Shown here: one piece after another, positions 42,506-50,113 of the stretch
Layout: each line of letters opens with the position of its first letter
Position numbering within the stretch: position 1 is the first letter of the stretch
Origin: Chitinophaga ginsengisoli
GTDB lineage: Bacteria; Bacteroidota; Bacteroidia; Chitinophagales; Chitinophagaceae
DNA: 64,000 nt
NCBI RefSeq assembly: GCF_003014595.1
Contig: NZ_PYGK01000003.1
Location: 645,570 to 709,569, forward strand
Direction: 5' to 3'
Program-made: the position numbers and the translations under genes
The notes under the pieces: generated by a model
Told to the model about the DNA's origin: nothing
What the model saw: the letters and a program-made list of their open reading frames with translations, nothing else
The model's database searches: none

Positions 42506-42913
42506 ATGACAAAAAGAACCGACAAAATTATCTACCTGGCAAGTACCGTCTTTGTAACGCTGTTTTCCGCCTTCGGCGCCTGGGGTTTACTGGCGCTGCC
42601 ATTCTTTATTGACACGGTGAACGGGATGGGGTATCCCCGTTATTTCAGGATCACATTAGCCATATTTAAGATCCTAGGGGGAGTTGTAATATTGCTACCG
42701 GTTCCCACCAGGGTAAAAGAATGGGCTTATGCCGGGATTGGCATTAATGTCATATCGGCCATTATTTCATTTTGTGCCATTGAGGCGCCGGCGGCTAGCT
42801 TTATATCGCCTGTTATTGCACTGCTGGCATTAATTATTTCTTACGTTTACTTTTGCAGGACCACTCAGGTGTCCCCATTGGGTACTTTTGATCGTCATGG
42901 AAGGGAACAATAA
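42506..42913 (+). CDS. DoxX-like membrane protein
   Basis: The 135-residue protein has four hydrophobic segments (about 8-30, 48-65, 72-90 and 98-115) and the FKILGGVVILLPVPTRVKEW pattern typical of DoxX-like proteins. These are small inner-membrane proteins often found near stress or oxidoreductase genes. The YCII gene follows by 11 bases and then the sigma factor by 6 bases, so the three are probably one operon. Function is not established. Confidence 0.78.
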   Translation: MTKRTDKIIYLASTVFVTLFSAFGAWGLLALPFFIDTVNGMGYPRYFRITLAIFKILGGVVILLPVPTRVKEWAYAGIGINVISAIISFCAIEAPAASFISPVIALLALIISYVYFCRTTQVSPLGTFDRHGREQ

Positions 42914-42924
42914 AATCCACAGTA

Positions 42925-43269
42925 ATGAAAGAGTTTGTATTAATTTTCAGGACCAGCAATAATGCTGATTTCAAGCCATCGCCAGAGCAGATGCAGGAAA
43001 GAATGAACTGGATGGCCGGCATCGCCTCTCAGAACAAACTGGTTGATAAAGGAAATTCCTTGTCGCCCGTCAGCGCTAAAACCGTAAGACCGGGGAATGT
43101 GGTGACCGACGGCCCATATACAGAGATCAAGGAATTTGTTGCCGGCTATGTGATCGTCAGGACGGAGACCCTTGAAGAAGCAGTAGAACTGGCTAAAGAC
43201 AATCCAGTTTTGAAATCTGGTGGCAATGTAGAGGTCAGGGAAGTGTTAAAACGTGAGATTAACAATTAA
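42925..43269 (+). CDS. YCII-related (DGPF) domain protein
   Basis: The 114-residue protein has the DGPF motif region in VTDGPYTEIKEFVAGYVIVR and the typical ending GGNVEVREVL. It is related to YciI-type alpha/beta barrels. In many bacteria such DGPF proteins sit directly beside ECF42 sigma factors, as they do here (the sigma gene starts 6 bases downstream). It is thought to modulate or signal to the sigma factor; the mechanism is unknown. Confidence 0.88.
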   Translation: MKEFVLIFRTSNNADFKPSPEQMQERMNWMAGIASQNKLVDKGNSLSPVSAKTVRPGNVVTDGPYTEIKEFVAGYVIVRTETLEEAVELAKDNPVLKSGGNVEVREVLKREINN

Positions 43270-43275
43270 CCGCCA

Positions 43276-44520
43276 ATGGAAGAAAAGGCAACATCTCAAC
43301 AGCTTTTGCCACATCTATTCAGGTTGGAGTACGCTAAAATGACGGCCGTATTATGCCGTCATTTTGGCTTGCAACATATAGAGATAGCTGAAGATATTGT
43401 CAGTGAAACATTCCTGAAGGCGACCGAGTTTTGGGGTCTGCATGGGATCCCTGCTAATCCAACGGCCTGGCTCTACACCGTAGCGAAAAACAAAACCAAA
43501 GACTTCCTCAAACGGCAGCAGCTCTTCGACACACAGGTTAAAGGGAATATCCGGACAGATGAGCAACAACCCGAACCTGATCTCGCATTCACACAACAGC
43601 TCTTCAACGACAGCCAACTGGCGATGATCTTCGCTGTTTGCAATCCCGCCAATTCTCCTGAGTCACAGATCTGTCTCGCACTGCAAATTCTCTGTGGATT
43701 TAGTGTAGAAGAAATAGCGAACGCCTTTCTTGCGAAAAGGGAAACGATCAAAAAGCGTTTGCTAAGGGCGAGAACAAATCTCCGGAATGATGATTTTAAG
43801 ATCACGACCTTACGGGAGGATGCTATTCAATCCAGGCTTGCTACGGTGCTCAGAACTTTGTACCTGTTGTTTAATGAAGGTTATTTCTCTGCATCCAATA
43901 ATCATCTTATCCGGAAGGAGCTCTGTTCAGAAGCTATCCGCCTTACGCTGTTATTAGTAGAACATCCATTGACAAACTCCACGAAAGTGAATGCCCTACT
44001 TGCACTCATGTGTTATCAAAGCTCCAGACTCGATGCCAGAGAAGACGAAGCCGGAGAAACCATACTATTCGAGCAACAGGATAAGGATCTGTGGAGCAAA
44101 GAACTGATCGACAAAGGGAATTACTATCTGGTGAATGCCTGTTCAGGAAATGAAGTGTCAAAATATCACCTGGAAGCGGGCATTGCTTACTGGCATACAA
44201 CACCCACTGACAATAAGAAATGGGAACATATTCTGCAACTGTACAATGAACTTATATTAATTGAATATTCGCCTATGACTGCCCTGAACAGGACTTTTGC
44301 TTTTGCGAAAGTGTATGGAGATGACAAGGGGATTATTGAAGCGGAGAAGTTGCGGCTGGAGGCGAATAGTTATTATCACTCACTGCTGGGGTGTTTATAT
44401 GCCGGCAGGGATGTTGAGAAAGCCGTTAATCATTATAACACGGCGATTACATTGACTAAATCAGCGAAGGAGAAGAGGACGTTGTTGAAGGAGGTAGAGC
44501 GGTTGAAAGGAAAAGCATAG
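43276..44520 (+). CDS. ECF42-type RNA polymerase sigma factor with long C-terminal domain
   Basis: The 414-residue protein has ECF sigma regions 2 and 4 in the first 190 residues (AEDIVSETFLKATEFWGLHG, then PANPTAWLYTVAKNKTKDFL, and FSVEEIANAFLAKRETIKKR). A helical C-terminal extension (about 190-414, DUF6596 and TPR-like) marks the ECF42 group. The extension includes LYLLFNEGYFSASNNHLIRK and ALNRTFAFAKVYGD. Such sigma factors usually have no FecR and are linked to a DGPF/YCII partner, found directly upstream here. Its target genes are unknown. It is cytosolic. Confidence 0.92.
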   Translation: MEEKATSQQLLPHLFRLEYAKMTAVLCRHFGLQHIEIAEDIVSETFLKATEFWGLHGIPANPTAWLYTVAKNKTKDFLKRQQLFDTQVKGNIRTDEQQPEPDLAFTQQLFNDSQLAMIFAVCNPANSPESQICLALQILCGFSVEEIANAFLAKRETIKKRLLRARTNLRNDDFKITTLREDAIQSRLATVLRTLYLLFNEGYFSASNNHLIRKELCSEAIRLTLLLVEHPLTNSTKVNALLALMCYQSSRLDAREDEAGETILFEQQDKDLWSKELIDKGNYYLVNACSGNEVSKYHLEAGIAYWHTTPTDNKKWEHILQLYNELILIEYSPMTALNRTFAFAKVYGDDKGIIEAEKLRLEANSYYHSLLGCLYAGRDVEKAVNHYNTAITLTKSAKEKRTLLKEVERLKGKA

Positions 44521-44590
44521 TTTCTTCGGCAATATGTCCCCAATAGCATATGAATTAATAATATTAAATTACACCAGATAATTATTCCAT

Positions 44591-45388
44591 ATGCAGATCC
44601 AGCCACATCCTGCTTTAGCGCATTTTGTCCGGCATTACCTGGTGCTGGAGGAGCGGCTGGCTGTTAACTGGCATCACCGCCTGTTTACAGATGGCAATAC
44701 AGGGCTGGTCTTCAATTTGGGAAATGCATCTTTACATATTTCAAATGGTACCCCGTCCTATCACTCTGCCTGGCTATACGGGCAGATCAACAACTACCAC
44801 GACCTTTCACTTTCCGGCGATATAAAATGGATTATAGTAGTGTTCCAGCCTTATGGTGCTCATCATTTCTGGGGTGTACCGGCAGAGGAATGGCGCGATT
44901 CTTTCTTCCCGGCCCATGAAATGCTGGGTGCTTCCATCAATGCTGTTGCCGCAAGATTGTTGGAAGAGCAACAACTGAGCCAGCAGATCCGTTTGATTGA
45001 TACATTTCTTTTGCGCCAGCTGGAGAAAAGCATGTGTCCCGAGGCGGTTGTTATGCAGGCAGTGGAGGAAATTACAAAGCATGACGGCACCCTGCCAATA
45101 GAAGCATTATTAAGAACGCTGTCAGTGAATGAGCGTACACTGGAACGAAAATTCAAACTACATACCGGGCTTACGCCCAAGCAATTCTCGGGTATTACCC
45201 GCTTAAATGCCAGTGCGAAAAGAGTAAAGAAGATGCGTGCAGTAAACACGCTTACAGACATTGCTTACGAAAGTGGTTACTTTGATCAGGCTCATTTTAT
45301 AAGAGACTTCAGAAAATATACCGGTTTCACACCTCATCAATACCAACGCGAAGCACATCCGCTGGCACTGAATTTCCTGCAATTATAA
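44591..45388 (+). CDS. AraC-family transcriptional regulator
   Basis: The 265-residue protein has an N-terminal DUF6597-like domain (PHPALAHFVRHYLVLEERL) and a C-terminal AraC/HTH_18 pair: TLSVNERTLERKFKLHTGLT and DIAYESGYFDQAHFIRDFRK, with the G-x-Y-x-x-Q-x-H-F-x-R-x-F core. It is a complete regulator of normal length. It may control the nitrilase-family gene 65 bases downstream, since that is the next gene on the same strand, but a direct link is not shown. The upstream 70 bases are AT-rich without a clear promoter box. Confidence 0.88.
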   Translation: MQIQPHPALAHFVRHYLVLEERLAVNWHHRLFTDGNTGLVFNLGNASLHISNGTPSYHSAWLYGQINNYHDLSLSGDIKWIIVVFQPYGAHHFWGVPAEEWRDSFFPAHEMLGASINAVAARLLEEQQLSQQIRLIDTFLLRQLEKSMCPEAVVMQAVEEITKHDGTLPIEALLRTLSVNERTLERKFKLHTGLTPKQFSGITRLNASAKRVKKMRAVNTLTDIAYESGYFDQAHFIRDFRKYTGFTPHQYQREAHPLALNFLQL

Positions 45389-45392
45389 TCTG

Positions 45393-45411
45393 TCGGATTT
45401 ATACAATCCGA
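45393..45411. promoter_or_regulatory. Inverted repeat between the AraC and nitrilase genes
   Basis: TCGGATT (45393-45399) pairs with AATCCGA (45405-45411), with a five-base spacer. A TATTTTG stretch, near the -7 consensus, lies about 20 bases further on. This may be an operator for the nitrilase-family gene or a weak terminator for the AraC gene. Confidence 0.4.
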
Positions 45412-45453
45412 GATAACAAGGTTGACCTATTTTGCAGGATAATCACTCCATTT

Positions 45454-46410
45454 ATGCTGCCAATAAAAATAGCTACTGCACAGTTTGAAAACCGAAGCGA
45501 CGATAAAGCTTACAATTTACATATCATCCGTTCCCTTTCTGCACAAGCAAAATCTCAGGGCGCACAGGTGATCGCATTCCATGAATGCTCCATCACCGGT
45601 TATACCTTTGCGAGGCACCTGAACCGGCAACAATTAACGGACATCGCGGAATCTATTCCAGACGGAGAAAGCATCCAGGCTTTAATTGCCATTGCTAAAG
45701 AACTGGATATTGTGATCCTGGCAGGGTTGTTTGAGAAAACAGCTGACGGTAATCTGTATAAAGCCTATGTATGTGTAGACAAAACTGGGCTGATCGCCAA
45801 ATACCGAAAGCTGCATCCTTTCATTAACCCGCATCTTACACCGGGCAGCGAATATGTTGTGTTTGACCTCCTGGGATGGAAATGCGGTATATTAATCTGC
45901 TATGATAATAACATCATTGAAAATGTACGTGCCACTGCATTGCTGGGTGCTGAAATCATTTTCATGCCGCACGTAACCATGTGTACACCTTCTACCCGGC
46001 CGGGAGCAGGATTTGTAGATCCGGCATTGTGGGCCGCCCGCGAAACAGATCCGACATCCCTGCGTGCTGAATTCGACGGATTAAAAGGCCGCAGCTGGCT
46101 GATGAAGTGGCTGCCTGCAAGGGCCTATGACAATGGTATTTACGCCATCTTCTCTAATCCTATTGGCATGGATGATGATCAGTTGAAGAATGGCTGTTCT
46201 ATGATCCTTGATCCATTCGGAGATGTGATTGCGGAATGCAGACGCCTGGGAGATGATATTGCGATTGCCACACTTACGCGGGAGAAGCTTACACAATCCG
46301 GCGGCCACCGATACAGGAATGCAAGACGGACGGACTTGTATGGCCACATCCTCGCCGCGCCTCATCAGGCCGTACAGAAGGTAGTCTGGATGCAGGAGAA
46401 GGAAGCATAA
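45454..46410 (+). CDS. Nitrilase/carbon-nitrogen hydrolase family protein
   Basis: The 318-residue protein has the catalytic triad of the nitrilase superfamily: E44 in FHECSITGY, K118 in KYRKLHPF and C148 in GILICYDNN. Members cut nitriles, amides or carbamoyl compounds. The length and the CYDNNIIENVRATALLGAE segment suit the amidase-like branches. It has no signal peptide. A candidate operator lies upstream. The substrate cannot be inferred; N-carbamoyl or aliphatic amide compounds are likely options. Confidence 0.9.
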   Translation: MLPIKIATAQFENRSDDKAYNLHIIRSLSAQAKSQGAQVIAFHECSITGYTFARHLNRQQLTDIAESIPDGESIQALIAIAKELDIVILAGLFEKTADGNLYKAYVCVDKTGLIAKYRKLHPFINPHLTPGSEYVVFDLLGWKCGILICYDNNIIENVRATALLGAEIIFMPHVTMCTPSTRPGAGFVDPALWAARETDPTSLRAEFDGLKGRSWLMKWLPARAYDNGIYAIFSNPIGMDDDQLKNGCSMILDPFGDVIAECRRLGDDIAIATLTREKLTQSGGHRYRNARRTDLYGHILAAPHQAVQKVVWMQEKEA

Positions 46411-46422
46411 GATCATTAAAAA

Positions 46423-46444
46423 GGCCGCCCGGAAACGGGCGACC
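46423..46444. terminator. Terminator between convergent genes
   Basis: GGCCGCCCG and CGGGCGACC form a stem around GAAA with one mismatch. On the minus strand it is followed by a run of T, so it mainly ends the 46465 gene; it may end the nitrilase transcript too. Confidence 0.7.
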
Positions 46445-46464
46445 TGGTTCATTATCACTGTTTT

Positions 46465-47172
46465 CTATTGCTTGGCTAAAGGGCGGCGCAGGATCTGCAC
46501 CACAAGCGTGTCTTTATTGCTTTCCTGGCTTAACTTGGATATTACATTACGGTCAAAAAGCATAGTTTGTCCTTGCAGGTGGCTCAACTCCGTCAGCTCC
46601 ATAGGCACGCCAAATGGTGAAGGCTTCCACGAGGTAGAAGTAGCAGTTGCCACTACATACGCAAAATAATACTGCCCATTTACGATCCTGACAGGGTATT
46701 TCTTCCTATACTTACACGGATTTGTGTAATAAGTCGGACACTCTGATGCTGGGCCGCCAAGCGGTACCAGATTCATTATTGAATCAGCTACATTGGTATT
46801 AGGCTTAGGACTATCTTCTGTAAAATCTACCGCTGCCAGCATCATTAATGTATCACTTTTACTAATGATCTCTGTTTTGATATTACCCAGCAATACATTC
46901 TTCTCGCCCTGAAATTCCAGGGTATAGGAGGAAAGATGCGCCCCGGAACCGGTAGTGGCATCTAATATGTAAGACGAAGCACGTCCGCGTCGTGTCACAT
47001 AATCTTTTATAAGCGCTTTATCATATATGGTACTATTGCCGGTGTACATAACAGTTTCGTCTACCGTTACAACATCGCCGGGACTGTATGAATTAGGAGA
47101 GGATCCGTCCTTATCTTTACTGCAGGCAAATATAGAAGTACACATCACTAATAAAATCAGCATCTTTTTCAT
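46465..47172 (-). CDS. Exported lipoprotein of unknown function
   Basis: The 235-residue lipoprotein has its signal at 1-17 with the lipobox SIFAC. The mature protein has a conserved-looking CPTYYTNPCKYRKKYPVRIV segment with two cysteines. No enzyme motif is seen. It stands alone on the minus strand and is followed by a good terminator. The gap upstream of it (47173-47491) is AT-rich and holds only the terminator of the small ORF at 47492. Confidence 0.7.
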   Translation of the reverse strand: MKKMLILLVMCTSIFACSKDKDGSSPNSYSPGDVVTVDETVMYTGNSTIYDKALIKDYVTRRGRASSYILDATTGSGAHLSSYTLEFQGEKNVLLGNIKTEIISKSDTLMMLAAVDFTEDSPKPNTNVADSIMNLVPLGGPASECPTYYTNPCKYRKKYPVRIVNGQYYFAYVVATATSTSWKPSPFGVPMELTELSHLQGQTMLFDRNVISKLSQESNKDTLVVQILRRPLAKQ

Positions 47173-47443
47173 GGTTCGATTGGCTTTATTAAAACTTGTT
47201 TTTAAGGTGAATGGGCGAATATTCTACAGTAAGACAGGAAATATTAAAAAACTCCTACGGGGTTAAAGATTTTTTTTTAAAAAAAGTACACAGGATAATT
47301 ATATGGCTGTTTCTACCTGATTATCTATGCAATAAGAAAAGGACAGAATAGCACTGATAATGTATTTACGCAATTGTTGCCGGAAGCAGTAAGATGTATA
47401 AGGATTTAAAGCGATCCCAAAACTCACTATATATAAAAAGAAA

Positions 47444-47460
47444 CAGCCCGAAAACGGGCC
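47444..47460 (-). terminator. Terminator after the small ORF at 47492
   Basis: On the minus strand GGCCCG-TTTT-CGGGCT is followed by GTTTCTTTTTATATA. It lies about 35 bases past the TAA of the 53-residue ORF. Confidence 0.65.
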
Positions 47461-47491
47461 GTAACTTCTCCTTTCATTTTTTACCCTCCTA

Positions 47492-47653
47492 TTATTGTTT
47501 CTTCTTTTCTTGCTGCATTACATTCTTAAGCGATTGCTCACAGGGGTCAACTACCTTAATAGCTTTCCTGCGAGCCATGATTGCTCCCAGACAAATGATC
47601 AATACGACAATAACAGCTATTGGCCATATTCTCTGTTTGAGGATTTTCTCCAT
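47492..47653 (-). CDS. Small single-span membrane protein, 53 residues
   Basis: On the minus strand an ATG at 47653 opens a 53-codon ORF ending at 47492. The product has a basic start (MEKILKQRIW), one hydrophobic segment (about 11-26, PIAVIVVLIICLGAIM), then a basic and glutamine-rich tail (QQEKKKQ). An intrinsic terminator follows, and an AGGAGGG stretch lies right after the stop codon in front of another ATG. The features fit a real small membrane protein. I do not know its family. A toxin-like or regulatory membrane peptide is possible. Confidence 0.5.
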   Translation of the reverse strand: MEKILKQRIWPIAVIVVLIICLGAIMARRKAIKVVDPCEQSLKNVMQQEKKKQ

Positions 47654-47724
47654 CGTTGCAGGATGACTTCGGTTATGGATGATGTGAAAAGCGAAAACAA
47701 GGCAATAGCTATACAGGCAGACAT
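47617..47724 (-). CDS. Possible small hydrophobic protein, 35 residues, overlapping the 47492 ORF
   Basis: A minus-strand ATG at 47724, preceded by AGGAGCA, opens a 35-codon ORF ending at 47617. The product is hydrophobic at the start (MSACIAIALFSLFTSSI) and charged at the end. It overlaps the 53-residue ORF in another frame. Two overlapping small membrane ORFs recall lysis or toxin pairs, but nothing else supports that. Confidence 0.28.
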   Translation of the reverse strand: MSACIAIALFSLFTSSITEVILQRWRKSSNREYGQ

Positions 47725-48310
47725 TGCTCCTGCCGCGAATGATTTAATAAATGATTAAGATGCATGAAAGCCTCTGGCTATTGCCGTGCAGTTATCAAAT
47801 AAGGTTTTGTTAGTAAATGGTATTCAAGATTGATTAATTGGTGTACTATAGTTATGGTTTTCTGAGTGTTTATTTTTGAGGTCAGTCTGAGGATAAATAT
47901 ACTGATAATTTATGTACAGAACGAAAAAAATGGACACAATTCTTTTATAATGAACTAGTTATTATTAATTCATTTTATCAGATGTGAGGGAAAATTAATT
48001 TATTATAGGAAGAGGATAAACTCAGAAAGAAAACTTATTTTAAATATCTTTAAAAGAAATTTCGCTTTGATTGATGGGAAAGAAAAAGCAGATCAATTTG
48101 AATGGTGTATAATATTTGAACCTCATTCGTATATTGCGATGATGTTAAACAGCAGAACAGGAACATTGTTATCTACAACTATCAGAAAACATATCAAGCA
48201 TCTGATAGATTTCAAAATATCATAGAAAAGATTGCCTTCAACAGGCATTGTTTGCTGGTTAATTCCTATTGATTAAACCCGGCTGCGTAATACAGAATTC
48301 TTAATTTAAA
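47654..48310. other. AT-rich gap with a few small ORFs
   Basis: Apart from the overlapping small ORF and the ATG-less frame at 47959-48225, this stretch shows no gene. It is markedly more AT-rich than the flanking genes, which may mark decayed or acquired DNA. Confidence 0.5.
47959..48225 (+). pseudogene. Open frame of 88 codons without a start codon, possible gene remnant
   Basis: After a TAG at 47956 the frame stays open for 88 codons to a TAG at 48223-48225, in DNA where stops are expected often. The translation contains KLIYYRKRINSERKLILNIF and, later, EKADQFEWCIIFEPHSYIAM. No ATG occurs in the first two thirds. It may be a decayed gene or chance. Confidence 0.3.
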
Positions 48311-48319
48311 TTGAAATAT

Positions 48320-48994
48320 ATGATGAAGCAAACAGTACCTGCCTTTATCCTGCTGCTTACCTTAGCTGCATGTGGCGGCGCCTCAACCGACAAGGCGAAA
48401 ACAGAAGACAAGAAAGAAGCTGCCGCTGCCACCGGAACTGCTTACAGCATTGACACAACGGCCACTTCTGTTCAATGGCGTGCTACTCACAAAGGTGGAT
48501 TTGCTCCACGTTTTGGAAACATCAAAGTTGTAGATGGTAGTCTCAATGTCGAAAACGGCGCTGTTACCGGTGGTAACTTTGACGTAAACATGAATTCACT
48601 GACCACAGATCCTGCCTCTGTTACTGAGCCTGATAAAAAATCAACTGATCTGGATGGCCATCTGAAAAGCCCGGACTTCTTTGATGCTGCGAAACACCCG
48701 ACTGCTAAATTCGTTATTACCAGCGTTGCTCCGTATGACAGCACCAAAGAGAAAAGTCTTCTTCCCGGCGCTACTAATCTTATCAGCGGTAACCTGACAC
48801 TGAAAGACAGCACCCTGAACATCACTTTCCCTGCACAAATCACTGTTGGTGAAAATGATGTTACTGCTAACGCAAAATTTGTGATAGACAGAAGTGCATG
48901 GGGTATTAGCTACAAAACTGAAGGTAGTCCTGAAAACTGGATGATCAGCAAAGATGTTGAAATTGGTTTCAGCCTGAAGGCCGTGAAGAAATAA
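48320..48994 (+). CDS. YceI-family lipoprotein
   Basis: The preferred ATG at 48320 gives 224 residues; a TTG at 48311 is the only upstream alternative. The signal ends in TLAACGG (lipobox). The mature region is a YceI lipocalin-like beta barrel: YSIDTTATSVQWRATHKGGF, VENGAVTGGNFDVNMNSLTT, HLKSPDFFDAAKHPTAKFVI and the WGISYKTEGSPENWMISKDV ending. YceI proteins bind polyisoprenoid or lipid-like molecules in the periplasm. Length is normal. A good terminator follows. Confidence 0.93.
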   Translation: MMKQTVPAFILLLTLAACGGASTDKAKTEDKKEAAAATGTAYSIDTTATSVQWRATHKGGFAPRFGNIKVVDGSLNVENGAVTGGNFDVNMNSLTTDPASVTEPDKKSTDLDGHLKSPDFFDAAKHPTAKFVITSVAPYDSTKEKSLLPGATNLISGNLTLKDSTLNITFPAQITVGENDVTANAKFVIDRSAWGISYKTEGSPENWMISKDVEIGFSLKAVKK

Positions 48995-49019
48995 TCTTCC
49001 GAAGGACTTGTATAAAGAG

Positions 49020-49046
49020 CAGCCTGGCATAATGCCAGGCTGTTTT
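49020..49046 (+). terminator. Intrinsic terminator after yceI-like gene
   Basis: CAGCCTGGCA (49020-49029) pairs with TGCCAGGCTG (49033-49042) around TAA, followed by TTTT. Confidence 0.88.
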
Positions 49047-49074
49047 CGTTTACCGGTATATTATTTAAAACGCT

Positions 49075-49082
49075 TATCTTTA
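49075..49082 (+). promoter_or_regulatory. -7-like box for the methionine aminopeptidase gene
   Basis: TATCTTTA is one base off TAnnTTTG and lies about 110 bases upstream of the ATG at 49191. No other promoter box is visible. Confidence 0.35.
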
Positions 49083-49190
49083 GATACCTGATGCGAATAC
49101 AGACGATCCTGATCTTACAAAGAAAAAAGCCATGGCAGGGAACATTATCCGGAAATTCAATTATTTACAACAATAAAGTAGAAACAACCT

Positions 49191-49955
49191 ATGTCGATAT
49201 CAAAAGAATCTGAATTATTAGGCATGCAAAAAGCGAGTGAGGCTGTTGCATATACCTTGAAGGAAATGAGGACCTATGCTCAACCGGGAATGAGTACAAA
49301 AGAACTTGATGAATACGGCGCTACAATATTATCCGACCTGGGTGCGAAATCAGCGCCTTACTTAACATACGGGTTTCCGGGATATACATGCATCAGCGTT
49401 GACAATGAATTCTGTCACGGCATTCCCTCTGCCAGACGCATTCTAAAAGAAGGTGATTTAATCAATATTGATGTTTCAGCTGAACTGGATGGCTTCTGGG
49501 CCGATAACGGCGGATCATTTGTACTTGGCAATGATATTCATCAGCATCAAAAGCTGGTCGATGCATCCAGGGAAATACTGCAAAAAGCACTCAATAACAT
49601 CAGAGGAGGAGTGAAGATAGCGGATATCGGCTACCTGATGGAAACGGAAGCTAAAAAGAGAGGCTTTAAGGTAATCAGAAATCTGGGAGGGCATGGTATA
49701 GGCAGCCGCTTACACGAAGAGCCAGGCGAACTGCTTAACTTCAGGAATCGATATGATACAAGGCGATTTAAAAAGAACTCGGTGGTTGCTATAGAAACGT
49801 TTATATCTACTACTTCAACTTATGCGACAGAGCTTGGTGATGGCTGGACGATGGTGGGTAACAAAGGCGGATATATGGCACAGCATGAGCATACTATTGT
49901 AGTAACTGATGGACAACCGATTATTTTAACGGAAATGAATGGTATATTGAATTAA
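49191..49955 (+). CDS. map: Methionine aminopeptidase, type I
   Basis: The 254-residue protein shows the full metal site of M24 aminopeptidases. Counted against the E. coli enzyme, H76 (in CHGIP) and D94 and D105 (in NIDVSAELDGFWADNG) keep the expected spacing. The histidine in GHGIGSRLHEEP and the glutamates in the AIETFIS and QHEHTIVV segments complete it. It removes the initiator methionine from new proteins. It stands apart from ribosomal genes, so it may be a second copy beside the housekeeping one. A -7-like box lies about 110 bases upstream. Confidence 0.93.
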   Translation: MSISKESELLGMQKASEAVAYTLKEMRTYAQPGMSTKELDEYGATILSDLGAKSAPYLTYGFPGYTCISVDNEFCHGIPSARRILKEGDLINIDVSAELDGFWADNGGSFVLGNDIHQHQKLVDASREILQKALNNIRGGVKIADIGYLMETEAKKRGFKVIRNLGGHGIGSRLHEEPGELLNFRNRYDTRRFKKNSVVAIETFISTTSTYATELGDGWTMVGNKGGYMAQHEHTIVVTDGQPIILTEMNGILN

Positions 49956-50113
49956 CGGATATTTTATCTACAATCACCTGCGTTGCCCTCAAAATTGCAA
50001 CCACTTAATCAGGAAATCGCCACCCGACTAACCGCAACATTGGAAGAAAGTACCGGCAATCATAGCAAACGACCTATAATTAATGAACAATTAAAAAAGT
50101 TGTTGTTTCCCAA

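Noticed and set aside
47394..47758. Plus-strand ORFs in the AT-rich gap
   Set aside because: They are low-complexity frames opposite the better-supported minus-strand small membrane ORF and its terminator.
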